Below are positions 9,031-19,097 of a stretch of DNA of 36,391 nt, one piece after another. Below the pieces are notes generated by a model. The model saw nothing but the letters and a program-made list of their open reading frames with translations. It did no database searches and was not told the origin of the DNA. The position numbers and the translations under genes are program-made. The DNA comes from Glaciozyma antarctica PI12 (taxonomy: Eukaryota; Basidiomycota; Microbotryomycetes; Kriegeriales; Camptobasidiaceae), in assembly GCA_002917775.1 (NCBI GenBank), contig KZ627155.1, positions 1,040,504 to 1,076,894 on the forward strand, in the 5' to 3' direction. Each line of letters opens with the position of its first letter. Position 1 is the stretch's first letter.

Positions 9031-9876
9031 GAGAGGGTTGAGCTGAATGAAGTGGGTGTGCTTTTGTTTGTGCTGGGAACGGCTGCTTTGGCGTTAGCTT
9101 GCTCAACACACTGCTTGCTGCTCGACACGCTGCTTGTTTTATGGCTTGCGCGAGGTCGTCTTTTCGTTTGGTGGCTCCGTAGAAGGCTCAACATGCGAAG
9201 GGGTCGTGCTACTGCTCTCGCCCTGCTGCTGCTCTCACTCCCGCCGCTTCTCTCCCGACTCCGAAGCTATCGTACCTGTCCCCCGCCCTCTGCCCTCCTC
9301 CCTCAAACCCGCTCGAATCACTCGAATCAAGATCCTCATCCGAGAGAAAATGCTGCGCTCGCTCCTTCCCCGTGACGCTCCCAATTCTCGAACAGCCTCT
9401 TCTCATCTATCAGCTTCTTCGAAACTGAGAGAGACGAACAGGCGCAGCAAGCAGACTGGCGAAAGGCGCGCGGTTCGCTAGGAATGCCTTCGAGGAGCCT
9501 GGGTCAGCTGCAATTCTTGGTCAGGGTCCTCCACCTGGTCGTGCTGGAATATGGAAACGTGGCTAGGTCTGCGGAGGAGGTACAGGGCGAATACGCGCAG
9601 ATTGAGGATCGCAAACGAAGTTGAACGACGCCGCGGCGCTCCGGAGCCTGAGCTTCAAGTTCGCTCTTCGCGCGGAGCAGTGAGATCGGAGTCAGGGTAG
9701 AGTCTGCGAAGCAATGCGTGCCTTAATCTCTAGTTCGAGTTAGTATCAGAGTGTTGGTGAGAGGAAAGGAGTTGGTCATCCAGCAAGATCCAGCATCGAA
9801 CGAGGCTACTCAAGATCCACTCCAAGACGCGACGCATTCTTCTTCCTCCTCAACCCCAAACGTCCTCCGACTTGCG
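9031..9876. other. Intergenic stretch between PRE5 and the lectin gene
   Basis: These 846 bases hold the PRE5 3' flank and the lectin gene's promoter. Open frames here lack conserved sequence. An upstream in-frame extension of the lectin exon reaches back to 9751, but the signal peptide argues for the later start at 9877. Confidence 0.5.
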
Positions 9877-11970
9877 ATGCTCACGCCCGAGCTAATCTGG
9901 CCTTTGGTGGCATTCGCAACCGTCGGCGCAGCTGCCACAGGGCTCCCGCCGCCGTTTGTCACTCCTCCACGTCGCTACCTGCCGGACAGCTCCTTCCGCG
10001 GTGTCAACGAGGCGACGGGGCGAGTGAGCAACTTTGACGTCTCTGGACAGACGTAAACTTAGCTCAGGAACGAGCTGGGAGCAGGCAGCTAACCCTCCCT
10101 CCACAGCACGAGCTTGCCTGGCGTTCACGACTTCCTTCGCCTTGTGCCGCCTACTCCTCTCGCCCACGGCGCCATCTTCTCGACGAAACCTCTCGAAAGC
10201 GACGAGTGGATAGTCGAGATTGCGTTCCGGCAGCATGGGCCGTCTACGGTGGGCGTGATAGAAGAGGACGGGAGCAGCAAGCGCGTGCAAAAGGGTGGAC
10301 GAGGTTTGGCTTTCTGGTACTCCAAGGTGAGCAGGCTGGATGGATGGATGCTTAAAGGGACGAGCTTGGAGCTGACGAGCTGCTCGGCGTAGACTCCTAG
10401 CGCTGGTCCCATCACCCTCCCCTCCGACCCAAAACGCGACCCCTCCCCTCCGCCTCCTCTCGTCCCCTTAACCCCTACCGACCCCAGCGACCCCCACGTC
10501 TCCCTCTTCGGCCACGCAACTCAGTTCGACGGCCTCGGAGTCATCTTCGACACGACACCCGCGATGCCAGTCTACCGCCGTTCCGACAGCCGGAACTGGG
10601 ACGAGGTCGTCGGGATGGGGAGCTCAGGAGTCGTTAGTGGGCTACTAGACGACGGAACAGGGTCGTGGCTAGATCCCGAGGGGAAGAGCCGAACGGCGGA
10701 CGAGGAGGCGCATTACCTCTCGTCCTCGTTCGCCGAGTGCGAAGCAGCGTGGCGCGGAGCGAGGGGATTGCTGTGGGCAAGGATCTCAAACATCAACAAC
10801 ACGATTCGCGTGCGTACTCAACCACTTACTGTTGCCTCCGTCTCGAAAGCTGAAGCTCGCAGCGCAGGTTGATCTCGACCTCTCACCGCACACGACTCTC
10901 TCGGACGCCGGGCGTGACTACATTCACAACTGCTTCTCACTCCCCAAAGTGACGCTCGCTAAAGGACACTACGTCGGAATCTCTGGAATCGCGAGTGGAT
11001 CCATCGAGCCCGACACCATCGACGTTTACGCCGTGAGTACCAATTCTGCGCGCTGCGGGCGTTCACTAACATCGTTTTTCGTAGATGGACGTCTTTGAGG
11101 TGCTCAGGGATGGCAAGACAGCTGACGGTAAAGTTGCCGCCGCGGTCGCGCCGCCGAAGGTCAAAGCGGCTCCCCTCGAGGGAACGACTAAAGACCCCGT
11201 ACGTCCTTCGTCGTGGCGCCGCTCCTGGTCTCCAGCTGACTTGTGCTTCATCTAGGTCACCACTCTCGCTCATGAGATCTTCCTGTTCGTCTCCTCGCTG
11301 CTGGATTATGTACTTTTACTGAACCCATTCGAACAGCTCTCAAGCCCGCATGGTCGAGGCGATCGACTCGCTCTCCCGCCGCGTCGAGCTTCTCTCCCGC
11401 ACGCTCTCCGTCAAGACCGATATCCTCGAAGGTAGCAGCAGTCTCAGCCCCGACGGCGTCATCCCTCAATTGTACGTTCCTCCCTCCCTCCCGCCTCTCC
11501 TCGCTGACTCTTGCCCCGCAGCGTCTTGAACCGCCTCGCGACCATTGAAGGCTCCATCGTCAAGGTCGCCGAAGCGCAAAAGGCAGCTCAGCACCAGCTC
11601 AGCGAACGAGGCGAGACGGAGACGCTTGCGCACCTGCTGCAGTTGCAAGAGCGACTGATGGTGGAGCTCAAGTCGTTCGGTCGCAAGATGGATGCGTCGA
11701 ACGTGCGTTTCTCTCTCGTCCTTCGCTGAATTCGCCCGCTGACGCTTTCGGCTTTCGCAGAGTCAGGGAATGGCGTCTCTGGCGACTTTGTCGTCTCGAA
11801 GCGCCGAGAGCCTGCAGCTCCTCCAGCGCGCGATCGAGGAGAACGCAGCGGCGATGGCTCGAACCAGTCCGTGGTTGTGGGTCTTCCTGGTCGGTGGAGT
11901 CGGAGCAGGAGGCTGGGCATGGTGGAGGAACCGGAGAGAGGGAGGAGGGTACGGGAAGAAGATGATTTGA
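9877..11970 (+). CDS. EMP47: L-type lectin cargo receptor of the ERGIC-53/Emp47 family
   Basis: A type I membrane protein predicted to carry glycoproteins between ER and Golgi. Nine exons (9877-10052, 10107-10326, 10393-10809, 10868-11032, 11085-11198, 11256-11284, 11337-11471, 11522-11702, 11761-11970) give 548 aa in frame. The start at 9877 gives a signal peptide (LIWPLVAFATVGAAATG). The lectin domain follows, with DDEWIVEIAF-like DEWIVEIAFRQHG, GRGLAFWYSK, HATQFDGLGVIFDT and GHYVGISGIASG. Next come a helical stalk rich in Leu/Glu/Gln heptads, a membrane span (SPWLWVFLVGGVGAGGWAWW) and a short tail ending KKMI. Lysines at -3 and -4 fit the KKXX COPI retrieval signal. Assignment to Emp47 rather than Emp46 or another paralog is inference. 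Confidence 0.85.
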
Positions 11971-12116
11971 AAGCCGTGTTATCCCAATCGACCCTCGCGA
12001 ACGATTCCCAAATACGTGCATTCCGTTTAAACGACACCTGTGCCGCGTTTGCCGCACTCCTTTTCCTCCCAAAGTAAGCTAGTAAGCCCTCCCCGCGTTC
12101 GTCGCCATCGTCCTGA

Positions 12117-13587
12117 TCACTCCTCGGGCGTCGTAAAGACCGCCTTGAGCCTGTTCGTCTCTATCCGTCGACGACCAAGCTCCTCTATCGCCTCGACCAT
12201 CTGCGTCCGCGTGCGCTCGACGAGAGCGGCGATATCCTCCGAGGAGGACGTGACGCCGACGGTCGATATGGGCGGTAGGACTGCGTGCAGAGGCGTTAGC
12301 TCCTCCTCTGGCTTCTTCTTCGCTGGAACAAACGCACCCTTGATAACGAGGTCTCCACCGTTAAATCGCCTCGTTTGAGCCGAGTAGGCCGCCGAGTAGT
12401 TTTCGCAGACGATGGGGATGATGGGAAGTTGCGCTGCGACGGCGAGGTGGAAGGGACCCTTCTTGAACGGGAGCATCATCGGCGTGACGGAGGCGGATCG
12501 AGTGCCTTCGACAAAGATGAACAGGGAGAGCTGGGCGATGGCACTTCATCAGCGAGCTCCTCGTACGAGGTACGCGGGCAGGGAACGCACGATCTTGGAC
12601 TTCATTGTCGAAGCGACTTTGGCGAGAGCCGCGACGGCGTCGGCGCGCTTGCTTCGGTTGACAAAGACGGCTTGCGAGAGCGTCATGAACTGGCCTAGAA
12701 GAGGCGTCCACTGGAGTTCCTTCTTCGCCATGATACTGCACCCTTTGGGGAAGATCCGGCCCAAGTCTGTGCGAGGTACAGGTCGTTAGCTTCGGCCTTA
12801 TCCTCCATCCTCGTTGGTTCCAGACTGCCCTCCACCCTTCCCCTCGTCCAAAGCACGGCCATCCGAGAAAAGAACGAACGCGCGGTGCGTTTGCTCGCAA
12901 GCTCGCCTCAAGGCACACCTGCGATGCTGATGCCTGCGGCGCCTGTCAAAGAGAGAGAGAGTCTGCGACCGCACTACACTCGCTCCGCTCGTGGAAGGCA
13001 AGCCCGCGGCGCTTTACACTCGCTCCGCTCGTGAAGCCTGCGGCGCTTGATCTGCGATGCACTGCACTCGCTCCGCTCGTGGCGACGCACTCCACTCGAC
13101 CCCACACAAACACACGCCAACTCACAAAGAATATCAATCATCGTCTGATGATTGCCAATGACGACTGCCGGCTTCGTATCGAGTATGGAGATGTCCCTCG
13201 ACGGTAAACTTCATGCCGACCAAGGGCGCGACAAACATGTGGAAGCTCCTGGCGACGACCCAATTGATGTTCTTGCTCTGCCCGACGAGACTCATGGCGA
13301 TGGAGACGATGACGCCCCATGCGCTGGCGAGGCCGAGTCCGGTGAGGAAGGTGGTGAGGCGGAAGTAGTAGCGAAAGGGGGCGGAGAAGCGGGAGAGGAC
13401 TAGGAGGATAAGGCGATGGAGGAGATGGCGATGGCGGTCGGGCGGGGGAAGAGGGCTGCGCGGGGAGGTGCGTCTAGGGTTAGCTTGGGCGTACGCCGCG
13501 ACTGTCGAGAGAGTACGTACTTGCGAGTGCGGCTGTTGGCATTGTGAGCAAGAGGAACGGGGGAAGGAAGTCCCAAGAGATGACCAT
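12117..13587 (-). CDS. SLC1: 1-acyl-sn-glycerol-3-phosphate acyltransferase (Slc1)
   Basis: An ER membrane enzyme that acylates lysophosphatidic acid to phosphatidic acid. Exons read on the minus strand: 13587-13521, 13455-13126, 12766-12591, 12530-12117. The N-terminal hydrophobic segments (ISWDFLPPFLLLTM; LILLVLSRF; TGLGLASAWGVIVSIAM) are followed by the catalytic NHX4D motif NHQTMID, split from LGRIFPKGC by an intron, then KKELQWTPLLGQFM, RSKRADAV, the FPEGTRS-type motif FVEGTRSAS, LPFKKGPFHLA and LPIIPIV. The end is VFTTPEE. Two apparent frame breaks lie near 13405 and near 13190, just upstream of TKPAVVIGN. Both are probably sequence errors, since all motifs are intact. Intron 2 (12767-13125, 359 nt) carries repeat copy C. 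An acceptor-like CCCGCCAG two bases before the ATG suggests a 5'UTR intron. Confidence 0.9.
12893..13082 (-). repeat. Intron-borne GC-rich repeat, copy C (in SLC1)
   Basis: In SLC1 sense (minus strand) the block begins CCACGAGCGGAGCGAGTGC about 44 nt after the GTGAGT donor and continues through the same AGATCAAGCGCCGCAGGCT core as copies A and B. It has two more CACGAGCGGAGCGAGTG units and a CT-repeat as in copy B, and it ends with GAGGCGAGCTTGCGAGCA, shared with copy A. Orientation relative to transcription is the same as in A and B. Confidence 0.85.
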
Positions 13588-13803
13588 CAACTGGCGGGGA
13601 AAGGGAGAAGGACGAGGACGGTGAGTTAGCCTTTGAAAGTGTTCTCTGCTGGGCTGTAGTTGACTGTACGAACAAGAGGGGAGGGACGAGTTGGGGGAAA
13701 TGAAAGGGCCGAGGACCGGCAAAGGGAAGAGCGAGGCAGCTGCCAGCGCGCCACGGCAGGGGGAGGCAGGGTTGACTCCTACCGCACAACAGCCACGACC
13801 GGA
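13588..13803. promoter_or_regulatory. Shared SLC1/GPATCH11 divergent promoter region
   Basis: 216 bp separate the two divergent start codons. Minus-strand sequence just before the SLC1 ATG (GGCTAACTC followed by a pyrimidine tract and CAG) looks like the 3' end of a 5'UTR intron. No TATA box is evident. Confidence 0.45.
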
Positions 13804-15113
13804 ATGTCAGACGAGGAGCTCGACTTTGACGACCCTCGCTTCCTTATCGAGGCAGAGAAGGCAGCAGCACCGGAGGCGACCCTCACTTACGCCGAACGAC
13901 GCCGGCGGACCATCGCCAAAGGAGAGGAGAAGGGTCGCGCCCAGTACCGGAGCAGGAAACAGCAAGAGGAGGACGCGCGGGAGGAGGGGCTACGGCGGAA
14001 CCTGATTGCAAAAGACACGGAGGACGCAGGGCAGAGCAAGGCGCTCAAGATGATGAAGTGCGTTCCACTCTCTCGCAGGCTGCTACGAGGAGCTGACTGG
14101 GTATGCAGGGGGATGGGATTCAAGCCTGGAGAAGGACTGGGCAAGCGGACTGCTTCGGTGGTCGAAGACGAGCCAGAGCAGGGACGCTCAGCGGGAGGAG
14201 GACTCGGCAGCAAGCGACGAGCAGCTTCCCCAGCAGCCACGCCGACTGCGCCTGCTCCAGAGCTTCCAAAGCCTCGTACAGAACCTCTGCTATTCCAGAT
14301 GCGCGAAGGTACGCCCCGTTCCTCGCTTCGCACCTTCCCTCGCTCACCCGCTTATCGCAGGACGAACCGGTCTCGGAGTCCCCTCCGCCTCACAACGAAC
14401 CCGCCCTTTCCCTCCCTCCGTCCTCGCCGCTGCCGCCGCAGCCAACGCCGCTTCTCCCCTCCCCTCTGTCTCCCTCTACCTCGACCGGAACAAAGGACTC
14501 TTCGACGAACGACGCGCGAACGGGGTCCTGCGCGCCTTGCGACGAACGTGCGAGGAGCTGGATCGGAGGAGTGGGATCGAGGATTCGGTACTTTGGAAAG
14601 CGCCCGAGGATGCGGAGAGGGCTGCGAGGACGGAGAGGATGAGGAGGACGTATTTGAGAGGGGATGTGGGGTTGGAGGCGGAGATGGGAGTGGATATTGA
14701 GGAGGAGAGGAGGGAGGAGGAGACGAGGAGGAAGGTGGGAGCGTTGGGATATGCGAAGGGGTTGAGCAAGGTTGTCGTGGACGAGGAGGAAGAAGAGGAG
14801 GGTCCGGAGAAGAAGAGTGCGGATGAGCTGCAGGAGGAGGCGGATTGGCTTGCTCAGGATGTGCGTGTCGTCTCTGCTATTCTCTGATGACCGAGGCGAA
14901 CTGACAAGCTCTCTCTACGCAGGCTGCGAGTCGACTGGCGTTCACATTGGCGTACCTTCGCAGCAAGTACTTGTGAGCTCTTCCTCCTCCCTCAAAGCAA
15001 TCGCAACTGATACTCGATCTTCGTAAAGCTACTGCGTTTGGTGCGGATGCCAGTACAACGACGCGGAGGATCTTGCGAAGGACTGTCCGGGGGAGGACGA
15101 GGCGGATCATTGA
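13804..15113 (+). CDS. GPATCH11: G-patch domain protein of the GPATCH11/CCDC75 family (G-patch plus DUF4187)
   Basis: G-patch proteins activate DEAH-box helicases; GPATCH11-type proteins combine an N-terminal G-patch with a C-terminal DUF4187 domain, and a role in RNA processing is inferred from the family. Five exons (13804-14057, 14109-14308, 14361-14860, 14923-14972, 15029-15113) give 362 aa in frame. The N-terminus is acidic and charged (SDEELDFDDPRFL; RRRTIAKGEEKGRAQYRSRK). The G-patch reads KGMGFKPGEGLGKR with later GGGLGSKRRA, and TGLGVPSASQRTRP follows. A long Glu/Arg helix leads to the DUF4187 signature LAYLRSKYFYC-VWCGCQYND with CPGEDEADH at the very end. The cysteines CxxC and C-x(n)-C are kept. 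Start chosen at the ATG giving MSDEELDFDD. Confidence 0.88.
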
Positions 15114-15336
15114 GGAGGAGTGTCGGGGAGTGGTCTCGTTCTTTTTGGCTGCATTTGCATGAGTCTTTCGTATCTTTCCGTTCACGTCTTTGTCCAGAAA
15201 AGCTCCCGCCCTTCTGAAGAGCTACCATACTTTGCGGAGTCGACGCGACGGCGGAGAGTCGAGCGGGTCGCCCGAGATTCACAACTTCCCTCCGAACTTC
15301 TTCTCCACGCTCTTACATATCAACCACCACCTCACC

Positions 15337-17658
15337 ATGTCCTACACCCCACGGGCACACTACCCGCTCTTCGTGGGCGGCGTCGAAGTCGAAGGCCGCG
15401 GCGAGCCGTACGTCCCCTCTCCTATCGCCGCGCCTTGCTCACCTCCTCCGCGCGCAGGCTGACGATCCAGGATCCCGCGACGGGGAAGACAATCGCGGCG
15501 TGTGTGGAGCTCTCTCTGATGGTACTGCTCCTTTGCTGACGAGGGTGCAGCTGCTCGGCGGCTTCTCCAGAGGATGTCGCGGACGCGATTAGGTAGGACC
15601 TCTCGCCGGCCGCGTCGAACTACGAGCTGAACCTGTGCTTTAGCCTCGGACAGAAGACGTTTGATTCGGGCGTCTGGAGTCGTATGGCCCCTGCCGATCG
15701 TGCCTCTATCGTACGTCCTCTTTTCAGGCAGTGCACCACGTCTCCTGCTCGCGAGGCAGGGAATCCCTCTCCCCAGTCACGCTGAACTATCGTACAGATG
15801 TCCTCCATCGCTCGACTTCTCGCCTCCCGCGTCCCCTCCCTCGCCATCCTCGAATCGATGCAAACCGGCCGTCCTCTGCGCGAGATGTCGACGCAGCTCC
15901 AGCGACTTCCAGAGTGGTTCGAGTACTTCGGAGCTCTGTGCCGGACGGAGGAAGGAGCGGTACAGCCTACGCGGGGGAGTTTGCTGAATTACGTTAGGAG
16001 GGAACCGTTGGGCGTCGTTACGCTGTTGACTTCGTTCAATCACCCGATGCTGATCTCGGTCAAGAAGCTCGGTAGGTCGTCCTCTCTATCCCGTTCGATA
16101 GGTACTGACCTACGATGTTTCCAGCTCCCGCACTCGCAGCGGGAAACTCTGTTTGCCTCAAGCCCTCCGAGGTTCGCTTCGAATCCCACTTCGCACGCAC
16201 CGACCTCTAACCTTCTTCTCCAGCTCGCTCCTCTCACCGTTCTCGAGCTCGCGAAGATCACCAAAGAAGCGGGTCGTGCGTCTTTATCCCTCCTCTCTCG
16301 AAATTACCCTAACCTCGCTCGCATCGCAGTCCCCGACGGCGTCCTGAGCGTGCTCCCTGGTTTCGGCCCCATCACGGGCAAGGCTCTCGTCGAAGATCCT
16401 CGGATCAAGAAGGTCGATTTGACTGGCGGAACGGCGGGAGGGAGAGCGATTGGGAGCATCGTCGGACGGAATCTCGCTTCGTACACTGCCGAGTTGGGTG
16501 GAAAGGCTCCTATTATCGTGTTTGGTGAGTGCAGCATCTGCTGAAGGGGACGAAGCCTGACGTTGGAGCTTGAAGCGAACGTGGACCTCGATATCGTTGT
16601 CAACGGAGTCGCCTTCGCCTCCTACATCGCTTCGGGCCAGGTACGTTTCTCTCCACCTCGCCTCTCCCGCACCAACTCACGCAAACACAGACTTGCGTCG
16701 CCGGCACGCGTATCATTGTCCAAGACACGATCTACGAATCCTTCCTCTCCGCTCTCGCCACCAAAACCGCCAGCATCACCTCGCGCATCGGCTCCCCCTC
16801 CAACAGCGCTTCAATGATGGGACCCATCATCAGTGCTCGCCAACTCGGTATCGTCGAAGGACTCGTCGATTCTGCTCGGAAGGACGGAGCAACGATCTTG
16901 TGCGGTGGAGCGCGGATGACGGGAGCGTCGGAGCTGGATGGGACGGACCTCTCGCTCGGGTTCGTGCGGTCCTTCGGTTCGAGTATATATCGGAGCTGAT
17001 GGAGTGGGCGCAGGTTCTTCCTACCCCCCGACGCTGATTGTGGATGGAACCGAAAACGAAGGTCGTTGATACGCGGATCTGGAAGGAGGAGGCTTTCGGG
17101 CCAGTTCTCGCTATCGTCAAGTTCTCAACCGAGGAGGAGGCGATCGCGCTTGCGAATGATTCGGAGTACGGCCTCGGTGCGTCCTTTTTCTTGTTCTTTG
17201 CAGAAGAGGCTAATGCGGGAGAGCAGGGAGTGCGATCTGGACGAGGGATGGGAGTCAGGCGATTCGAGTGGCGGACAAGTTGGAGGTCGGCCTGGTCTGG
17301 GTCAACACGTGCGTTCTCTCTCTCTCCCTCCCCTTTCCACTCCTGAACGTCCCTCTTCAGGCATCATCGAAACGATCCTTCCTCGCCATGGTATGTCCTC
17401 TCGCGCCATTCTATTGACGAAGCTGATACGTGCGGTTCGCAGGGGCGGAACGAAGTCCTCCGGCGTCGGACGCGAGAATGGAAAGGAAGCGTTCCATGCG
17501 TACTCACAGACGAAGAGCACGATCATCAACTACGCGCCCGAGGAGGAGTGCAAGAGGATGGACGAGTGAGTGTCGCGTTCTTCGAATTGTCGAGCAGGAC
17601 TGATGGGTGTTGGAGCAGTTGGTTCAGAGAGGGAGATGCGACGGTGAGGTATGGTTAG
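15337..17658 (+). CDS. NAD(P)-dependent aldehyde dehydrogenase
   Basis: An ALDH-superfamily enzyme oxidising an aldehyde to the acid; the substrate cannot be told from sequence. It has about 14 introns, among the densest in the window; early exons are 15337-15407, 15458-15499, 15551-15592, 15644-15710 and 15798-16071, and the last ends at the TAG 17656-17658. Motifs in order: [31 protein letters not shown] with the oxyanion-hole Asn; [28 protein letters not shown] for the cofactor; TAELGGKAP with catalytic Glu; [10 protein letters not shown] with catalytic Cys; [28 protein letters not shown] and [11 protein letters not shown]. Near 17023 (a C6 run) and near 17050 the frame slips twice within 40 nt, between FFLPP and [12 protein letters not shown]. 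This looks like sequencing error, as flanking motifs are intact. Confidence 0.88.
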
Positions 17659-17975
17659 ACGCGCGTAGGAATAGGAGCTGTGGTGCGACAAGAGCGAGAG
17701 CTGGGGAGAGGGAGATGGGGTCGCGCAGTGGGGAACTTTGACGTCGGTCCCCTTCGCCGAAACGGCTGAGGATGAAGAAGGAGCATCGAAGGAGGAATGA
17801 GGCGATGCGAGGGCTTGTGGAGGTTGTTGAGCAGCGGCCTTGATCGTCACAAAGCGAGTCGAGCAGCAAAGCAGGTCCCCCACGAGCACAGCCACCCAAA
17901 CTCCTTCGTTGAAACTGACGGCACATCCAATTCGATACAACAACTCCCTCCTCCTGCCTTCTCCCCGTCGCTCGC
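17659..17975. other. Convergent 3' flank between the aldehyde dehydrogenase gene and IES6
   Basis: 317 bases between converging genes, expected to hold both 3' ends. No conserved open frame or RNA gene was recognised. Confidence 0.5.
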
Positions 17976-18858
17976 CTAACGCAGTACGACTCCATTCCCG
18001 CGCACGGCGAGGTAGCTCTGAATGACGGCGGGCTGGAACGACTTGATGACATCGTAGACCTCGGCGTTGTGGTACCGGAGCGTGGATTTCGGGTCGACGT
18101 AAGGTGCCTGCGAGATCGTTAGCTGGGTTCGAGAAAAGGAAAGTAGGAAACGCACCTCCAAGCCAGTCACGTCGCAGTACTTCTTCATCGGAATAATGGA
18201 AGGGGGAGCTTCGACGGACGCATCTGTGGAGAGGCAATAGATCAGCTGGTGTTCTCGCTCGTGTTGTCTGCTTGTCCAGTGTGCGCCTCCTCACGCCCGG
18301 CGCGTTGACTCGCTGCCCTCGTGATGGCGAATGCTCCCAAACTCACCCACGAGCGAGTGCGCGATGCAGCTGCTCGCAAGCTCCCCTAAACCGAACTGCA
18401 GTGCTTCGTCTGCTGCCCTAGAGAGGGTGTGTACCTGCGGCGCTCGTCAAGGCAGCCGTCAAGGCAACCGGCAGGCCTGAGGCGCACTGCTCTCGCCCCG
18501 CTCGTGGATTCGCCTCGCTCACGGACTCAAAGACTCACATGTAACCTCCTCGACCTGAACGACCTCCATCCCCTTCTCCCTCTGCTCCTCCTCCCTCTCC
18601 CTCTTCTCCTTAGCCAGGCGATCTACGCGTTCCCGCTCCCCGGCAAGAATCTGCTTGAGCGTCTTGTTCCTCCTGCCTACGTTCTTGCGGTAGTTGGGAT
18701 CCTTGAAAGGACGAGGAGCATCGGAGTAGGAGAAGTCGTCGGCTTGGGAGAAGGCGGGGGAGGAAGTGCCCGAGGCGGAGTAGTCGAGGGACTTCTTGAA
18801 CACCCTGCGGTGGAGGGTCAGCAGGTGGTCCTCAGCAAGGCGAAGACTGAGCTTACAT
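17976..18858 (-). CDS. IES6: INO80 complex subunit Ies6 (INO80C, YL1-C domain)
   Basis: Ies6 pairs with Arp5 in the INO80 chromatin remodeller and is needed for nucleosome sliding. Exons on the minus strand: 18858-18857, 18804-18539, 18223-18156, 18107-17976. The protein has RPFKDPNYRKNVGRRNKTLK, the hallmark of Ies6/INO80C, a Glu/Arg/Lys helix, then PMKKYCDVTGLEAPYVDPKS and LRYHNAEVYDVIKSF, and ends YLAVRGNGVVLR, a complete YL1-C domain. The start codon appears to be split: AT at 18858-18857, a 52-nt intron, then G at 18804, reading MVFKKSLDYS. Because the N-terminus of this family is variable, an upstream exon remains possible. Intron 2 (18224-18538) is 315 nt and carries repeat copy D. Confidence 0.85.
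18371..18507 (-). repeat. Intron-borne GC-rich repeat, copy D (in IES6)
   Basis: In IES6 sense (minus strand) it begins CCACGAGCGGGGCGAG about 31 nt after the GTGAGT donor, passes through GCAGTGCGCCTCAGGCCTG and TTGACGAGCGCCGCAGGTA, and ends with GGGGAGCTTGCGAGCA. It is a shorter, more diverged member of the family, with two recognisable ends of the GCCGCAGG type. Orientation relative to transcription matches the other copies. Confidence 0.75.
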
Positions 18859-19097
18859 GCTGAGCTTGAGCTGCCTGAGGGAGAGGGAGGAACGAGACGT
18901 GCGTCGGCGCCGAAGCTCTCCCTCTCTCCCCACCAACTGCTCCTGCCGCCCTGGACTTCAACGGATCATACTCAAGCTGGCTTCTCTAGCTCCTCTGCGC
19001 TCTGTGGCGAGCCACACCCTGCCTTCGTTCTTCCGCTCTCTCTCCGTACGTCCAACTACCCTCCGCAACTCATCGCCTGCTCACGCTCCCCCAGTCC
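18859..19097. promoter_or_regulatory. Shared IES6/methyltransferase divergent promoter region
   Basis: 239 bp lie between the divergent starts. On the plus strand a frame reading LASLAPLRSVASHTLP up to a GTACGT donor at about 19046, with acceptor CCCCCAG before TCCATGCGC, could be an upstream coding exon adding a basic, targeting-like leader to the methyltransferase. No ATG for it was found other than the distant one at 18857, so it is left as a possible 5'UTR exon. Confidence 0.4.

Noticed and set aside
8625-9194. Large minus-strand open frame opposite the last PRE5 exon
   Set aside because: It is the antisense shadow of the Ala/Gly/Pro-rich PRE5 C-terminus; similar GC-driven shadows run opposite STE11, HSP60 and EMW1.
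9751-9876. Upstream start for the lectin gene
   Set aside because: The extension is polar and would bury the signal peptide that begins at the 9877 ATG.
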